Under the pieces are notes generated by a model. That model worked only from the letters and a program-made list of their open reading frames with translations, was not told where the DNA came from and did not search any database. From the NCBI GenBank assembly GCA_015067545.1, contig SVMG01000001.1, forward strand, positions 62,001-126,000: a stretch of DNA of 64,000 nt, in the 5' to 3' direction. The position numbers and the translations under genes are program-made. Shown here one piece after another: positions 63,590-64,000 of the stretch (position 1 is its first letter; every line of letters starts with the position of its first letter). Source of the DNA: Oscillospiraceae bacterium. GTDB lineage: Bacteria > Bacillota > Clostridia > Oscillospirales > Oscillospiraceae.

Positions 63590-64000
63590 ATGGAAAAAGT
63601 AAGAATTCAAGATGACCTGTATACCTATGTCAACCAGGCTAAGCTGGAGGAATTGGTCATTCCCGACGATATGCCCGTTGCAGGTGGCTTTGCTGCCCTC
63701 AGCACCGATGTGGAAAAGCTTATGATCGGTGAGTTTAACGATATGTGCAAGGAGGCCTCCTATCCCAACGAGCATTTGGCCAGAGCCTGCACCTTGTACA
63801 GACTTGCCAAGGATGTAAAGCGGAAGAAAAAGCACGGCATCAAGCCTGCGCTGAAGAATCTTTCCATTCTGAAGAAGCTGAACACTATGCGCAGCTTCAA
63901 TCTCCACACCAAGGAACTGATTCTTAAGAATATTGCACTGCCCCTGAACATTATGGTAGAAGCCAACATGAAGGACACCACCCATCATTGTGTGATGATC
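63590..64000 (+). CDS. M13-family metallopeptidase (PepO-like), N-terminal part
   Basis: The first 137 residues run off the window. MEKVRIQDDLYTYVNQAKLE and LVIPDDMPVAGGFAALS match the start of neprilysin/PepO-type M13 peptidases (R--DDLY--VN---L---IP-D-P--GGF). The zinc-binding HExxH is beyond the window. AAAGGAGACAATC precedes the ATG. It has its own promoter, and GC content returns to the host level. Confidence 0.85.
   Translation, partial: MEKVRIQDDLYTYVNQAKLEELVIPDDMPVAGGFAALSTDVEKLMIGEFNDMCKEASYPNEHLARACTLYRLAKDVKRKKKHGIKPALKNLSILKKLNTMRSFNLHTKELILKNIALPLNIMVEANMKDTTHHCVMI

Noticed and set aside
63452..63988. 178-codon minus-strand frame at the right edge
   Set aside because: The plus strand encodes a recognisable M13 peptidase start with promoter and ribosome-binding site.

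Overview
The window is a chromosomal segment of an endospore-forming, low-to-mid GC Gram-positive bacterium of the class Clostridia, probably an Oscillospiraceae/Ruminococcaceae-type gut organism (the family is inference). The evidence is the sporulation genes (spoIIAA-spoIIAB-sigF, yunB, ylbJ, yqfC-yqfD, cwlD, cotJ), a T-box in front of valS, and Firmicutes gene orders such as phoH-ybeY-era-yqzL-recO and rsmD-coaD.

Positions 1-33.6 kb are ordinary core chromosome. In order: a partial glycosyltransferase, an orphan barstar, T-box/valS, the forespore sigma-F operon, pcrA-yunB-ligA, divergent ylbJ and yqfC-yqfD-phoH-ybeY-DUF-era-yqzL-recO-mutS2, an HPr-like protein, uvrC-rsmD-coaD, a phosphohexomutase, a membrane protein-xerD pair, pfkA, a second Xer-type recombinase with an rRNA methyltransferase, radA and cwlD. 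The cotJ spore-coat operon follows, with cotJA and cotJB fused into one ORF.

The main discovery is that cotJC, the coat manganese-catalase gene, is split by a 29,580-bp element (about 33,638-63,217). The first 133 codons plus two bases lie at 33,239-33,645 and the last 65 codons at 63,218-63,415. Both sides carry GCAGCAGA; recombination there restores an uninterrupted 198-residue CotJC. A large serine recombinase gene sits directly inside the left end. Joining the two inner ends gives a 48-bp symmetric attP with central GA. This has the architecture of the sigK skin element or SPbeta/spsM: an intervening element that must leave the mother-cell chromosome to make a sporulation gene.

The cargo is not a phage. 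Most of it (58.7 to 37.2 kb, all minus strand) is one long type VII secretion (ESX/Yuk-like) cluster: XRE regulator, EssC ATPase, YukD, two WXG100 proteins, a large anchored surface protein, FHA and zinc-ribbon proteins, a lipoprotein, a lipase-like candidate effector with WXG-like partners, two PP2C phosphatases, another FHA protein and two transmembrane Ser/Thr kinases. One kinase has an extracellular solute-binding-protein-like domain; the other has four PASTA domains followed by InlB-type repeats. The right part holds a primase-polymerase-like replication protein, two RemA-like small proteins, and an iteron-like repeat array. No relaxase, conjugation or phage structural genes are visible. 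After the element the host chromosome resumes with the end of cotJC and the start of an M13 metallopeptidase gene.
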